Source: Callorhinus ursinus
Taxonomy: Eukaryota; Chordata; Mammalia; Carnivora; Otariidae
Direction: 5' to 3'
DNA: 64,000 nt
Assembly: GCF_003265705.1 (NCBI RefSeq)
Contig: NW_020313044.1
Coordinates: forward strand, 1,817,223 to 1,881,222
Part shown: positions 1 through 10,611 of the stretch, in pieces
Position numbering within the stretch: the first letter of the stretch is position 1
Layout: every line of letters begins with the position of its first letter
Position numbers and translations under genes: made by a program
The notes under the pieces: model-generated
The model's input: only the letters and a program-made list of their open reading frames with translations
Databases searched by the model: none
Told to the model about the DNA's origin: nothing

Positions 1-257
1 GAGGACAGAGGGAGGACTCCCTGTAGGACTCAGGCAGAGGACAGAGGACCCTGGGAGGCCAGGGCAGGGGAATGAGAGGCCACGGTGGAGGCCAAGGTCC
101 CTGCCTCCTTGGTGTTCCAGCTGAGCATCTTGGCACCATTCTACATTCCACTGCCCTCCACCCTCCTGACAACCAGGGTCCTACAGGCTCAGCCCTCTCT
201 GTAGGGATCAGCTTCAGAGACTTTCTACCAGAAGATTATGCGAATACCCACCACAGC
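1..257. other. single-copy DNA, nothing recognised
   Basis: No repeat family, splice-bounded exon or credible coding frame is visible. The first 55 bases contain three spaced copies of an AGGACAGAGG-like word, too few to call a tandem array. Confidence 0.5.
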
Positions 258-315
258 TAATATTTGTTGAACACTTACTGTGTGCCAGGCTATGCTAAGG
301 GGGCTCTATCTCTCC
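258..315 (-). repeat. MIR/L2-type fragment, antisense
   Basis: The string TGAACACTTACTGTGTGCCAGGC followed by ATGCTAAG has the layout of the antisense 3' end of MIR or L2. It is too short to tell the two families apart. Confidence 0.5.
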
Positions 316-1595
316 AGCCTAGGGAGAAGTGGCAGTGGGGTGGAGGAACTTTCCAGTGGAATGACCCCCTTTGTGTTGCAAGCCCAGGTCTGCCAGAAGG
401 CTTTATGAAACCTTTAGGAGGGGGTATCACTTATCTTTTCTGACCAATGAGAAGAGTCCTTGCTTTTGTAATCCAGGTGCCTCCAGCATAGATGCTCTGC
501 AAGCTTCTGGACTCGACTCTCCTTTCCCCAGTGACAACTCACCTGGGCCGAAATCCATTATTAAAGATCCCTGAGGCCAATTAGCCTTGACAGACTCCAA
601 GGGACAGCTTTCCAGTTTTTGTGCTCTAAGGTGTGTTTATGTGAACCTGCCCATCTCAGAATTCTGTACATCTTCTCCTAAGGAGTGGCCCCCTCCCTCC
701 ATCTCTGGGCAGGACTGGCTTTGGGTGAGGGCCAGAGAGGCAGAGGCTGAGACAGTAGAATAGCCAGCTTCACCTTTCCCAGCTCCATTGCCAAGGTGAG
801 TGCTTTCAGGGGGTGGGAGAGAGAGAGAGAGGAAATCAGGGAATGGAGGCCAGGCTGGGAACATTGCTGTTTCCAACACCTCCTGGGCCTCCTGTGTCTC
901 CATCCCCTCACCCTCTACAATCTGAACAGGGCTGGAATGAGCTTTCTGAGGCCCTTGAGCCCCCAAACCCTGCCAACCTCTACTGTGTCCCCAGTTGTTC
1001 TTCTCTGGCTTCTCTCCAGGGCCCAGGGCCTCGCCTCCATGTGTCATCAGTTCATTATCATTCTGATAAGTCATGAGTCCTTGAAAAAGTGTGACTCTCC
1101 AGCTGAGGCCGCCCCCCGCCCACCTGAGGAGGAGTAGGAATGTTTGGGGACAGTGAACGGGGCAGGGAGAGACACATTCAGTGGCAAAGACACAGACACA
1201 GTGATGCTTGTTCCCAGGGGTGTGGGTAAATGGACACAAATCCGATGGTGCACACAGCACACACACCTTTACACACAAGCACGGGGACGTCTTACGTGCG
1301 CAGGGGTAGTTACACCAGAGAACCCACCAAGCTGTGTCACGGTAACCACACTCACTTGCTTACCGTCCCCAATTCCCTCATCATCCAGACCAGCGATGCG
1401 GCATCCAGCAGCCTCAGCCTCCTGCAGACGCAGAAGCCAGGCTCCCCAGACTCCGGTGGGGGAGGGGAGCGGAATGTAGAAGCCGAGGTTAGAGATCTGC
1501 AAGTTCCATTAGCCACAAGAAGCATGTCTGGAATCTAAAAGCACTGGGACAAGGGCGCTGCGGAGCCATTCCTGACAGTGCGTGCACATTTCCCA
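316..1595. other. single-copy DNA, no gene supported
   Basis: About 1.3 kb without an interspersed repeat that I can name. Open frames occur on both strands (longest 213 codons on the minus strand at 637-1278). They overlap one another, have low-complexity Ser/Pro/Leu composition and match no protein family I know. I take them as chance frames. Confidence 0.5.
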
Positions 1596-1599
1596 CCCC

Positions 1600-1740
1600 C
1601 TCCCCCGCTAGGAAGCTCCTCTCGGTCAATAAAGCCATTTAGGGATTAGAGCGGCTCCCTCAATAAAAGCTGCTTATTCAGAAGGTGCTTTTGGTTAATT
1701 TGCATTTACTTTATGGATATTATAATGCGTGGAAGAGCCG
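1600..1740. promoter_or_regulatory. candidate conserved non-coding element with octamer motif
   Basis: A sharply bounded AT-rich segment inside GC-richer single-copy DNA. It carries an exact POU/octamer word ATTTGCAT at 1698-1705, overlapping a TAATTTGCAT homeodomain-POU composite, plus two AATAAA words at 1628 and 1663. It has no repeat signature. The regulatory role is an inference from motif content and texture only. Confidence 0.3.
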
Positions 1741-2150
1741 CCTCCTCAGACTCCCTTCGCTGTCCCCATTTTGAGTCTCAAGCCCACACACTCGCTCTTC
1801 CTTCCAATGCCCCTCTCCTCTGCCCCCACCAGCGGGCACACTGGGGCTGAGCCATGCTTTGAAGCAACCCAGGGACCTTGATGGGGAGTGGGAGGTGGCA
1901 AATGCTGGCCACTGACCCATGGTCCCTGGAGGGGCCTGGCTGAAAGAGTTTTCCCAAATGAGAGGAAAGAGGCCTGAGGCCCTGGGAGAAAGAGGAGGGT
2001 TCCATCCCAGGGCCAGTGCAAGTCTGAACTAGGGAAAGAACTGATCCGATTGTTTGCTGTTTGTAAGTGAGGACGCCACAGGGTAGGCAGAATCAGCTTC
2101 AACTGCTAAGACTTCCTCTGGCAGCACTTCCCATACATTCAGTTTTTTCA
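1741..2150. other. single-copy DNA, nothing recognised
   Basis: No repeat or gene signature. Overlapping minus-strand frames of 66-118 codons lack family resemblance and are treated as noise. Confidence 0.5.
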
Positions 2151-2152
2151 GA

Positions 2153-2715
2153 CAATATTTCATTAATGCCTACTATGTGCCACGCTTTATGCTAAGCACC
2201 TGGAATACAGTGGTGGATAAGCCACTGTGACCCCTGCCCTGGCAGAAATTCCGGTCTAGTGGGGAAAACCCACAGAAAATGAGGGAACAAGCCGATGAAT
2301 ATAGAATTACAAATTATATAAGATATAATTAGTACTTTAAAGTGAACAGATAGGGTGCTGAGATAGGAAGGGGGACCTACTTCAGATGAAGTAATTAGCA
2401 AAGGCTGGTGACATGGGAACAGAGCGGGAAGAGTGGAACCCAGGGGAAAAGCATTTCAGATTGCAGGAACTGCCAGGGCAAAGGCCCTGTGGCAGGAGTG
2501 GTGGAGAAACAGAAAGCACTGAGGGGAGGCATGGTACCCAGTGAATTGATATGACTAAGATGGACAAGGTAAAGTCTTGTGAGCCATGTAAGGAATTTGG
2601 TATTCTAAGGGAGGAGGGAAGCCAACAAAGAGGTTTAATCAAGAAACAAAAGGCATGATCTGAGTTCCATCCAGCAGGAGCATGTGAGAAGGGTAATAGC
2701 GGTTGTAGGCGTGCC
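2153..2715 (-). repeat. L2 LINE fragment, antisense
   Basis: Begins with CATTAATGCCTACTATGTGCCA, continues with a GGAATACAGTGGTGGATAAG-type segment, then a CAGGGCAAAGGCCCTGTGGCAGGA-like block and a segment resembling the consensus for accumulated ATGGTAAGGA...TTTATTCTAAG. This order is that of the reverse complement of an L2 3' end. It is heavily diverged. Confidence 0.65.
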
Positions 2716-2739
2716 ATCTAGGAGACTAGTGCCATCGTC

Positions 2740-2753
2740 CCAGCAGAGGGCAG
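2740..2753 (+). promoter_or_regulatory. candidate CTCF site
   Basis: CCAGCAGAGGGCAG fits the core CTCF consensus CCASYAGRKGGCRS at all 14 positions. It lies just downstream of the L2 fragment in otherwise unannotated DNA. The match is seen directly; occupancy is unknown. Confidence 0.45.
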
Positions 2754-2963
2754 GAAAGGGAGAAGGGACACATCCAAATTCTTAAAGGGAGATCAAAGTC
2801 CTCAAGGTACCTGCTAGATACAAATCAGGAAGCCCTCTCTGTCCTCTCTTGATTTGTCCTTTTATCACGCCCATGGTACACCATGGGACTTCTATCCCAG
2901 CTCAGGGCAAAGCCATGACTGGTGCCTCCTCAACCCATGTCAGCCCATGGTAAGGGCACTGTG

Positions 2964-3407
2964 GCTTTTTGTGTTGTTGTTGTTGTTTTATTTTTTTTAA
3001 AGATTTTATTTATTTATTTTGAGAGAGAGAGTGTGTGTGTGTGCAAGCAGGGGGAGGGGCAGAAGGAGAGAATCTTTTTTTTTTAATATTTTATTTATTT
3101 TTTGACAGAGAAAGAGACAGCAAGAGAGGGAACACAAGCAGAGGGGTGGGAGAGGGAGAAGCAGGCTTCCCGCGGAGCAGGGAGCCCGAAGCTGGGCTCG
3201 ACCCCAGAACCCCGAGATCATGACCTGAGCTGAAGGCAGACGCTTAATGACTGAGCCACCCAGGCGCCCCAGAAGAAGAGACTCTTAAATGGACTCTGTG
3301 CTGAGTGCGGAGCCCAGTGTGGGCTTCGATCTCATGACCCTGAGATCGAGACCTGAGCTGAAATCAAGGGTTGGACACTTAAGCGACTGAGCCATCCAGG
3401 CGCCCCT
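2964..3407 (-). mobile_element. Can-SINE, antisense, split by a second SINE
   Basis: Reverse-oriented tRNA-derived SINE. The T-rich tail starts near 2984, followed by AAAGATTTTATTTATTTATT. The tRNA-like head is at 3378-3407 (GCGACTGAGCCATCCAGGCGCCC). It is flanked by a GGGCACTGTG duplication (2954-2963 and 3408-3417). A second SINE interrupts it at 3077-3270. The head half is more diverged than the inner element, consistent with being older. Confidence 0.85.
3077..3270 (-). mobile_element. Can-SINE, antisense, nested inside another SINE
   Basis: Full-length copy running from a T-rich tail to CTGAGCCACCCAGGCGCCCC. Its target-site duplication is AGAAGGAGAGAATCTT (3061-3076) against AGAAGAAGAGACTCTT (3271-3286). 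It is inserted in the CT-rich body of the host SINE and lies in the same orientation. Confidence 0.9.
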
Positions 3408-3420
3408 GGGCACTGTGTTT

Positions 3421-4041
3421 TTTGAGACGCTCCAGGGAAGGGGCCCACCTGCCTCCTTCTGGCATATCCTGCAAGACTGGGAGAAAATTGCCATTCTGGG
3501 AGGAGGGGTCAGTTTCAATGCCTTCTTCCCACTTGATCCAGAGCATGTTTACAGAGCTGCACATTGTCCAGCTCAGTCCTGGCTGAATCAAGACACAGAG
3601 CCACCCACCTCCATTCCTCAAGCCAGGGCCCCAGAGACTCTAGAGCCAATTCCAGTTTTCCCAGTTCTCCTCTTCCCATCAGTTAGGGATGGGATGGATA
3701 TCAGAATCAGGACTGGGGGAAGAGGACTGCTCAGAGCCTGAATCACCCCCCAGGGATGTAGAATATGAGGCGAGGATCCCGTGCTTGAACATTTACAGGT
3801 AGCACTCAGGATTGAAAACTGATTTATAGTCTGAAGGCAGGCAGGAGGGAGCAGGAGGAAGGTGGGGAGCTCTGTGTACAGTGCAGCCTTGTTGGGCAGC
3901 GGTAATTATATATTACATTGAACTGTCCTTGCAGCACAGTGAAGGGCAGTGGGAATGAGACTCTAAATCACGCTTCCCTGATGCTCCCCATAGCTCACCT
4001 CCCTGTGATGTGGCCCCAGAGCCCTGGGCTGACACTTCTCA
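3421..4041. other. single-copy DNA, nothing recognised
   Basis: No repeat family or coding evidence. Chance frames only. Confidence 0.5.
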
Positions 4042-4084
4042 ATACACACACACACGCACGCACACACACACACACACACACACG
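4042..4084. repeat. (CA)n microsatellite with CG interruptions
   Basis: About 43 bp of alternating CA, interrupted by two ACGC units near the 5' side. The interruptions look like variant repeats rather than flanking sequence. Confidence 0.95.
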
Positions 4085-4762
4085 CAGTCTGGGGGGACTC
4101 AAGAGAGCAGGAAGATAGGATATTATCACTTCTGGCAGCTTCCAGGGGCTGCTCCTGCTACCTGCCTCATTGTTTATTGCTCCCCATACCTCCCACATTC
4201 TTTATCCCTCTTCTTCCACGGGGGCCCGAATGGGGGCTGTGCCATTTGAGGAAGACACCCTGCCCACCCTTCGTTTGTTTGTTCCTGCAGCAGGTCTCTT
4301 CTGCACACCAGGTACTATCTTCGTTCATTCGGGACCTCCTTACTTCTCTCCTGGATTTCTGCAACTGACTCCTAACTCACCCTCACCCCTAATCCATCAT
4401 CCTTACTTTGTTGCCATGGTGATCTCCCCAAACACACTCTGCCCATAATCTTGATCTCATTTGTCAGGGAATTGCAGGAGTGGGGAGAGATGGCCAAAGA
4501 CTTTGGGTTCTTGAGGGCCCAGGAGGCAAGAAGTTTCTCCAGGCTCTTCTGAGGTTGGTGATGGCTGGCTTACCTCCCTCCCCGAGTTATCAGCCAGGAG
4601 AAACACTGGTACTCATCCTTCCTTCCCTGACTCGACCCTGGTCCCCGGACCAATCACCTCAACTTCCCACCAGTCCCCTGTCTCTCTGTCTAGGCCCCTG
4701 GCCACAAGTGGTGGTGTTTCCTGGTTCATTAGGGTGGTGGTAGTGCCTAATGGTGCCAACAA
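4085..4762. other. single-copy DNA, nothing recognised
   Basis: Pyrimidine-rich single-copy DNA with overlapping short frames on both strands and no family signature. Confidence 0.5.
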
Positions 4763-4763
4763 C

Positions 4764-5225
4764 ACGCTCTGGGGTCAGACAGATCTAGATTTGAATTCTG
4801 GCCCATGACCATGCACAAGTTATCCCAAGCAGTAACGTGATCAAGATCATGAACTCTGCAGCCAGACTGCCTGAGTTTGCATCTTGCCTCTGCTGCTCTT
4901 TGGTCTCACTAAGGCAAATTATTTAACCTTCCTATGCAGTTTCTCCATTTCTAAAATAAGGGGATGATACTAGTACCTAGCTCCGAGGGTTGTGGTGCAG
5001 ATTAAATGAACACAGTAATAATAGCTTGCTGGTACAACAGTGTTGTGAATCTAAGCTCTTATTATTTGTAGCTTCACCTCCCTGAGCCTCAGTTTCCTTG
5101 TCTGCAACAAAGCTCCATAATATGTCTCCTCCTTGCCTCGAGGTTGTTGTGAGGATGAATGACAGATTCTCTTTAGAAACTCTCAAAGTCTCTACAAATG
5201 TAAGGTATTATTATTTATTATCTGG
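4764..5225 (+). repeat. run of MIR fragments, sense
   Basis: At 4840-5055, GAACTCTGCAGCCAGACTGCCTGAGTTTG, TCACTAAGGCAAATTATTTAACCT, TTTCTCCATTTCTAAAATA and GTTGTGGTGCAGATTAAATGA appear in MIR order. A partial second copy precedes it (4764-4825), and a third 3' half follows at 5078-5225 (CCTGAGCCTCAGTTTCC, GAGGTTGTTGTGAGGATGAATGA). Confidence 0.75.
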
Positions 5226-5535
5226 TACTCGCTCCCTGAGGTTTCTCAGGGTCTGGGCAGGAGGGCCACGTTCCCTTATAACAAAGCAGCCACCTTCGTT
5301 CTCCTCCTACACCAGCCTCAAGGCAGACAGTTGTGGAGTCCTGGAGCCAGGAGCAGTCTGGGAGGACATCCGGTCCTCTTGCACCCGGAGGAAGGGGCGT
5401 ACAGAGTCAGGACAGACTGTCCTCTCTGATAGAGATGGTTTCAAAGGAGGCTGCAAATTCAATTAAGAACAGAGTCTATTCTCTCCATTGCAGAGATGGA
5501 CCCACATTTTGTTCGTCCTAAAGCTTATACAATTT
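5226..5535. other. single-copy DNA, nothing recognised
   Basis: No repeat signature and no convincing coding frame. The frame at 5098-5466 runs through a MIR copy, which argues against its being a protein. Confidence 0.5.
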
Positions 5536-5960
5536 GGGGATGCCCTCTTTAAGAAAAATAATACAAAATTATGAACACAAAATTAAGTGCCGGCTTTGGA
5601 AGAGGCCTGTGCAAATGAGGAGTTTAAGGTTCATTAGCTTGATGGAAAATCCACCTCTGCCACCGTGTCAAGGGAGACATTTGACAAATACTTGTCAGTT
5701 GGTTGCTTGTGGCCAAAACAAACCATTTCCATGCGTTACAAGTCCAGAGGACGACAGCGGCCTCAATCTCCACCCGGACCCTGAAAGTCACCCCATGACA
5801 TGGGCTGTGGATCCTCCTCTGCCTTTACTTTGGGCTAATTGTTCTTTTTCAAGACCTGCAAGCTATTTATGTTTGCTTTCAATACATTTGCATGTGATTT
5901 ACATCATATTAATATTCACATTCATACGTGGAACACTTCCTTTGCCCCAGCTTAGCTGGA
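5536..5960. promoter_or_regulatory. candidate conserved non-coding element
   Basis: About 420 bp of repeat-free AT-rich sequence with homeodomain-like words (TTCATTAGCTTG, GGGCTAATTGTTC) and an exact octamer ATTTGCAT at 5886-5893 followed by TGATTTACATCA. No poly(A), target-site duplication or repeat texture is present. The regulatory role is an inference. Confidence 0.25.
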
Positions 5961-6416
5961 TTCTTGGGCCTTAGGTAACAAGTGAGATTCAACAATCTCT
6001 CTTCCCAGGATGTGGAAGGAAAGATACATTCAATTTAGAGGTGCATGGGAGAGGGGGATGATGATGACACTCTTCTTGGAGTCAGGTTCTAAAGTCTCTG
6101 GCTCTGCTCAAATGATTTTCCTCCACATATTCCCATCCCCTGCCAACCTCCTCCCTTCCCACTTTCCCTGCAATTATGGTGTTGAAAATGTACATATTCA
6201 GGGACACACATGCCTATTCGAATGCTAGGCTTACTTTGGTTCAGTTTTGTGGCTCCTGAAGTCAAGAGGCACATGGCATTAAGATGCCTAAAGATAAAGA
6301 CACATAGGAGTTCTTCAGATCACTGGCAGAGAGAAGCAGCCCCCTAGAGCACCTTAGCACTGTTTGGGAGCCCAGTTTATTCCCCCCACTGACAGAAGCA
6401 GATGGCAGGTGGGAGT
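5961..6416. other. single-copy DNA, nothing recognised
   Basis: No repeat family or coding evidence. Confidence 0.5.
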
Positions 6417-6480
6417 GTGTGCGAGTGTGCGTGCGTATGTGCACACACATGCGCATAAGCCGTACACACATGTGTGAGAC
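6417..6480. repeat. degenerate alternating TG/CA tract
   Basis: Alternating purine-pyrimidine DNA (GTGTGCG, GCACACACATGCGC, ACACATGTGTG) with CpG interruptions, a pattern compatible with Z-DNA. Confidence 0.7.
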
Positions 6481-6736
6481 AGTGAACACTCACGTGCGCT
6501 TTAGTACATCTAAGACAAGCAGAGGAAGTGGAGGTGAGGATGTGGGAAGGAAGGTCTCAGTCTAAGAAAACCGCATTCTAAATGCATTAAATGCCTGGTT
6601 CTAAATGTGGTAAGGGTGAAATCTGCTTCCCCAGCCCTACCCTGTGATAGAGAGGCGAAAAGAAGCTAGCAAGTCAAGAAAAGGTCTCGGGGCAGGGGTG
6701 GGGTGCGGCTGCCAGCCTCAGCAGCAGCTCCAACAA

Positions 6737-6779
6737 TGACGTCACTCTCCCAGCTTCCCTCCTCTGAGGTGGTGAGTCA
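6737..6779. promoter_or_regulatory. CRE and AP-1 motif pair
   Basis: A full palindromic CRE, TGACGTCA, at 6737-6744 and an AP-1 word, TGAGTCA, at 6773-6779, 28 bp apart, in repeat-free DNA. The perfect CRE contains a retained CpG. Binding and activity are not known. Confidence 0.35.
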
Positions 6780-6800
6780 CCCAGAGCCCGATCAATACTG

Positions 6801-7904
6801 CATTCCATTCGTCTGTGCCATCTTTATGCTCTTGCGAGCCGATTCATGCTTTCCTCTTCCACGCAGGCCAGCGCCTGCCCCCTGTGTGCCCAGAGGACCC
6901 TGAGCTACCCCAGCCCTGGGGCTTCTCTCTCCTTTAAGCCTCTGTCAGAGAAGGCAGGAATCCCTGCTTGCGGGTGAGGCAATCGGAGGGAGAGAGGGAA
7001 CGAGAGAAACCGAGGGACTCGCAGTTTATACAGGGGGGTCTGGGAACAGAAACTGAAAACTTGCAAAGCCAGCCTATGGTGAAGGAGGGGAGAAAGAGGA
7101 AGGGGCAGTGAAAGGAGGATGGAGAGGAGAAAGGCAGAATAGAAAGAAGAAACAGGGAACTGGGATTGGGGCAGGGAGTTGGCGTGCGGTAAAGCTGCAG
7201 GCTGTGGACTCTCCCTTCTCAGGATCTTAGGATTGTGACCCATTTTCCTGGCCCTCCAGTCGTATGTGGGCGCCCGGACCTGGCGGGGGAGGGCGAACCC
7301 CACCACCCCAAACAACCTCCCCCAGGAGAGGATCCCCAGTGTCTGTGATATCACCTACCTACTCGGTGAGGTCTCGGCTTGGTCCTCCCCTCCTTGTCAG
7401 AGATGGGGGCTGGAGGCACTAGAAACAAGGAGGGGTACGAGCAAAGGGTGAGTGGCACAAAGCAGAAGGCAGTCCCCACTGGGGCAGCTCTGGGTTCTCT
7501 CTTGGGACCTCGGCTTTTTCCGAAGGCCTTGGCACCTGCCCAACAGTTGTTCCTTCTGGCCTTGCCCTCGTGCTCGGTGGCAGCCTGCGCGTCATCCCTT
7601 GCCACTGACAGGAATCAAACAGGGGCCCCTTTATCTGACAGCGAGAAGGACTGGGTTGCCTGGTTTCTGTGACTCTAAGTTGCCAAGATGCAGCTTGTTC
7701 CTGGTGTAAAGTGAGCTGCTACAAGGCAACAGAAGCCTTGGGGTCTGCGTGTGAGGCAACAGGATGGTGCCAGAGGGTAAGGCTGGGGTTTCACAGGACC
7801 ACAGGGTGCTTCTCCCCTCAACTTGCTATGGCTGAGTGTCTCTACAAACAAGAAAGTCTGCCTCCAGTCCTCATTTCTAACTCGCTATCAACTACAACAA
7901 CAAT
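6801..7904. other. single-copy DNA, no gene supported
   Basis: About 1.1 kb, moderately GC-rich. Overlapping frames of 60-149 codons on both strands have no family resemblance. A purine-rich stretch lies at 6985-7170. Confidence 0.45.
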
Positions 7905-8125
7905 AACACGGATCCCAATAATAATAATAGCAACCATTTCCTGAGTTATATGCCAAAGGCCTTGGTCAGTGTCTTATGCAGATTATTTCATGAAATCCTG
8001 CACCACCACTGTGGGATAATCAGCACTGTGGAAAGCAAAGGAGGACACTTAGGATTCCAGAGGTTGCCTAAATTTTCACAGCTTGAGGTAGAGCTGAAAT
8101 TTAATCCCAGACCTGTCTGATTTTT
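7905..8125 (-). repeat. MIR fragment, antisense
   Basis: ATAATAGCAACCATTTCCTGAG, then ATGCAGATTATTTCATGAAATCCTGCA and GGTAGAGCTGAAATTTAATCCCAGACC follow the order of an antisense MIR, with high divergence. Confidence 0.65.
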
Positions 8126-9094
8126 CCTGCCTCAACAGTACAGACTCCTTTTCGGTTTTAAGTCGCAATCCCAAGCCTTTCTCTCCAGAAAGTACTCATT
8201 CCGTCCTCCCCCTCTCAGTGCTCCTTCCTGCACCAGCTTTGGGAAGCCCCTGGTTGCCCAGGCTGTCCCTCCTGCTGGCTCAGGTTAGGTCTGGAGTTCC
8301 CTCTGTGGCCCCTGGGGTCGAGGTGGTGACAAGAGAGCAATCCTGCCCTCTGCTTGCACTCACCAGGGAGGAGGAGAGGCGGGGTGAGAGTGGCTGTCAT
8401 TTCAAACCAGGAACAAAAACATGAGGTTGTTGGAGAGGTTTAGGGTCATGTGGTGCCTTGGGCTCCTGGTTCTCTGGAGTCCCACAAAAAGGAATAGAAG
8501 AATGTGGAAAACTACCAGGTCCTTGAGGGAGCTGGGGCCTGGGGCAAAGGTGACATGAGAAATGCTTCTTCCCACCAGAGCACGTGCCCCCGGAAGGCTG
8601 GTGCTGCTCTTTGCCGACGGGGTAGTGGCCACAGCTAGTGCGGCCTGAGAGGCAGCCCACCGGCATCCCTGGACCCAGTGTCCCCTGGGGAAGGGAACCT
8701 GTTCCAGACCTCGCAAGGCCCCAGACCCCTCCCCATTCGCTCAGTGAAAACTGTGCTGCTACGGCCTGAGGTGGTCTTGGAGCCACCTCTCACCACATGG
8801 CTGCCTCCGGGCCCCTCTCACAGGGGATGCTGAGGAGCGAGGCTGGAAGGGCCCACGTGCACCAGATATTCCTGAGAGTCTGTTAGTAAATCAGGGAGAG
8901 ATCTGCAGAGAGAAAAGAAGAACGGGGCAAAGACAGCTGGGTGTTCTCACACAGGGAGGAGCCGTCACCACCCGAGGACAGAGAGCCAAAACCACAGAAA
9001 TGGAGCAAAGTGACAGAGAACACCGTCTTCCTTCCCCCCTGGGGTCTGGGCACACGCACTGCAAGGTGATTCTAGGCATGATTTAGGTCAACCC
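8126..9094. other. single-copy DNA, no gene supported
   Basis: No named repeat. On the minus strand at 8343-8356 there is a one-mismatch match to the CTCF core. Overlapping minus-strand frames (104 and 129 codons at 8397-8786) have no family resemblance. Confidence 0.45.
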
Positions 9095-9460
9095 GTCTTT
9101 TAAATATAAGGAAGTTGGAGCTCGGGAACGGTTCAGAAGCTGCCCTAGATCATACCACTCCTGAGTGGGTCTCTCGTTCAGTGTTCTGGGGGCAATGAGG
9201 AGAGGCAGCTGTGTCCCAGCTGGAGACCTGACGGGGAAGGGACACAGCTTTGACCACCCTCACCCTGAGCGCCCTCCCCAAGGACTGAGGGGGCTTTGTT
9301 TCCTCTATAAAATGTGCTGGGCCCTCAGTTAAGTCATTAATAAAAACAAGGACGAGAACACCTGCTTTCCTTCCTTGCAGGGCTGTTGTGAGGATCAGCT
9401 GGAAATAATGCACGGCCAAGAGCTTTCCAAGTGCAGGGTGTTATTAAGTTTGTGATTAGG
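9095..9460. repeat. two MIR fragments in opposite orientations
   Basis: 9095-9165 (GGAAGTTGGAGCTCGGGAACG, CTGCCCTAGATCATACCACTCCTGAG) looks like an antisense MIR core. 9285-9460 (GGGCTGTTGTGAGGATCAGCTGGAAATAATGCA, GAGCTTTCCAAGTGCAGGGTGTTATTA) looks like a sense 3' half. Confidence 0.55.
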
Positions 9461-9559
9461 CCAGGTCAGTGAGGGCTACAGGAATAATGGGAGGATTAAT
9501 GCCGGCACCGTGCGAAGGAGGGAGGCTAGAGTCTGCCCTGTCCTCTTCTCTTGGTCACC

Positions 9560-9800
9560 TGCCCTGAGAGAGCAGTCGGTGTTTCTAAATGGACTTAAAT
9601 AAGAAATGTGCGGTGGCGGCAGCCACCCCTCACTCAGCCTTCACTTGCCCAAGGCAGAGAGAATTTAATTTTCAAACCATAATGAGAAAAAGAGACTCAG
9701 AATTCAAGAATATTCCAGTGAAACAGTCAAAATAGCTGTCCAGACTCTGAATGGAGGGAAGAAATGTAAATTAAAATTTCCCTTTCCCTCCCTAGCACCA
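9560..9800. promoter_or_regulatory. candidate conserved non-coding element
   Basis: Repeat-free AT-rich segment containing AATTTAATTTTCAAACCATAATGAGAAA, AAGAATATTCCAG and GTAAATTAAAATTT. It lies between GC-richer flanks. This is a judgement from texture only. Confidence 0.2.
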
Positions 9801-10409
9801 ACGAGCCTTAAAGAAACAGGGCTGGGCTAAGACTGAGTTGGTCAAGGTCCCCATGACCCTGCCCTGAGGTCAGCCGGGCATTCAGGCCCCGCCTCCCCCC
9901 TCAGGAGCACTGACGGGACAAGAACAGAGACCTTCCACCTACTCCCAGGAGAGATTCACCTCCATCAAGGTTGTCATCCTCTGGGCCATGACCTGCTGAA
10001 CGAGGTCAGGCCCTCAACGTGGAGCTGGCGCGGGGGATGTGGGGGGGTTGTGGGAGTGACTCCATGGCCCCGAAATCTAACCCTCTGAGGCACAGAGATG
10101 CCACGGTCTACTTTTGTTCCCTCTTCTCCCAGATGCTGGCTCAGTCACATACCACAGACCTCTCCCTACAACTCGGGCCAGGCATCCTGGGTATGAGCAG
10201 GGGCTGCCTGGGAAGGAGGGAGCCCCTGAGTCCCAGATCACATTTTTCTGAGCTTCAGTCTGTGCTCAAAGGAACATCCTTTCAAACGGTTGGAACCTGG
10301 GATGGTAGGAATGGCGAGGGCCCCAGAAAAGGTGTGTGAACCTGAGTGCCAGAACACAGCCCTCTCCTTGGCCCTCTTCCGGCCTCATCTGGCCTTGACT
10401 TTCTCCCTT
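9801..10409. other. single-copy DNA containing AGGTCA half-sites
   Basis: No repeat family or gene. Contains nuclear-receptor half-sites, including the ER8 at 9989-10008 and another AGGTCA at 9867-9872. Confidence 0.4.
9989..10008. promoter_or_regulatory. ER8 everted repeat of AGGTCA half-sites
   Basis: TGACCT at 9989-9994 and AGGTCA at 10003-10008 are perfect everted half-sites with an 8-bp spacer, a geometry known for retinoic-acid receptor binding. Function is inferred from geometry alone. Confidence 0.3.
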
Positions 10410-10422
10410 TCCCTCTCCTCTT

Positions 10423-10598
10423 TTTTTTTTTTTTTTAAGATTTTATTTATTTATTCATGAGCGACAGAGAGAGAGAGGCAGAGGGAGAAGCAGGCTCCCA
10501 AGGAGCAGGGAGCCCGATGCGGAACTCGATCCCAGGACCCTGGGATCATGACCTGAGCCGAAGGCAGCCGCTTAACCATCTGAGCCACCCAGGTGCCC
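10423..10598 (-). mobile_element. Can-SINE, antisense
   Basis: T16 tail, AAGATTTTATTTATTTATTCATGAG, a short GA-rich body and the CTGAGCCACCCAGGTGCCC head. The perfect duplication TCCCTCTCCTCTT is at 10410-10422 and 10599-10611. Confidence 0.93.
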
Positions 10599-10611
10599 TC
10601 CCTCTCCTCTT

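Noticed and set aside
637..1278. 213-codon minus-strand open frame
   Set aside because: No protein family resemblance, low-complexity composition, competing frames on the other strand, no splice-site or promoter context.
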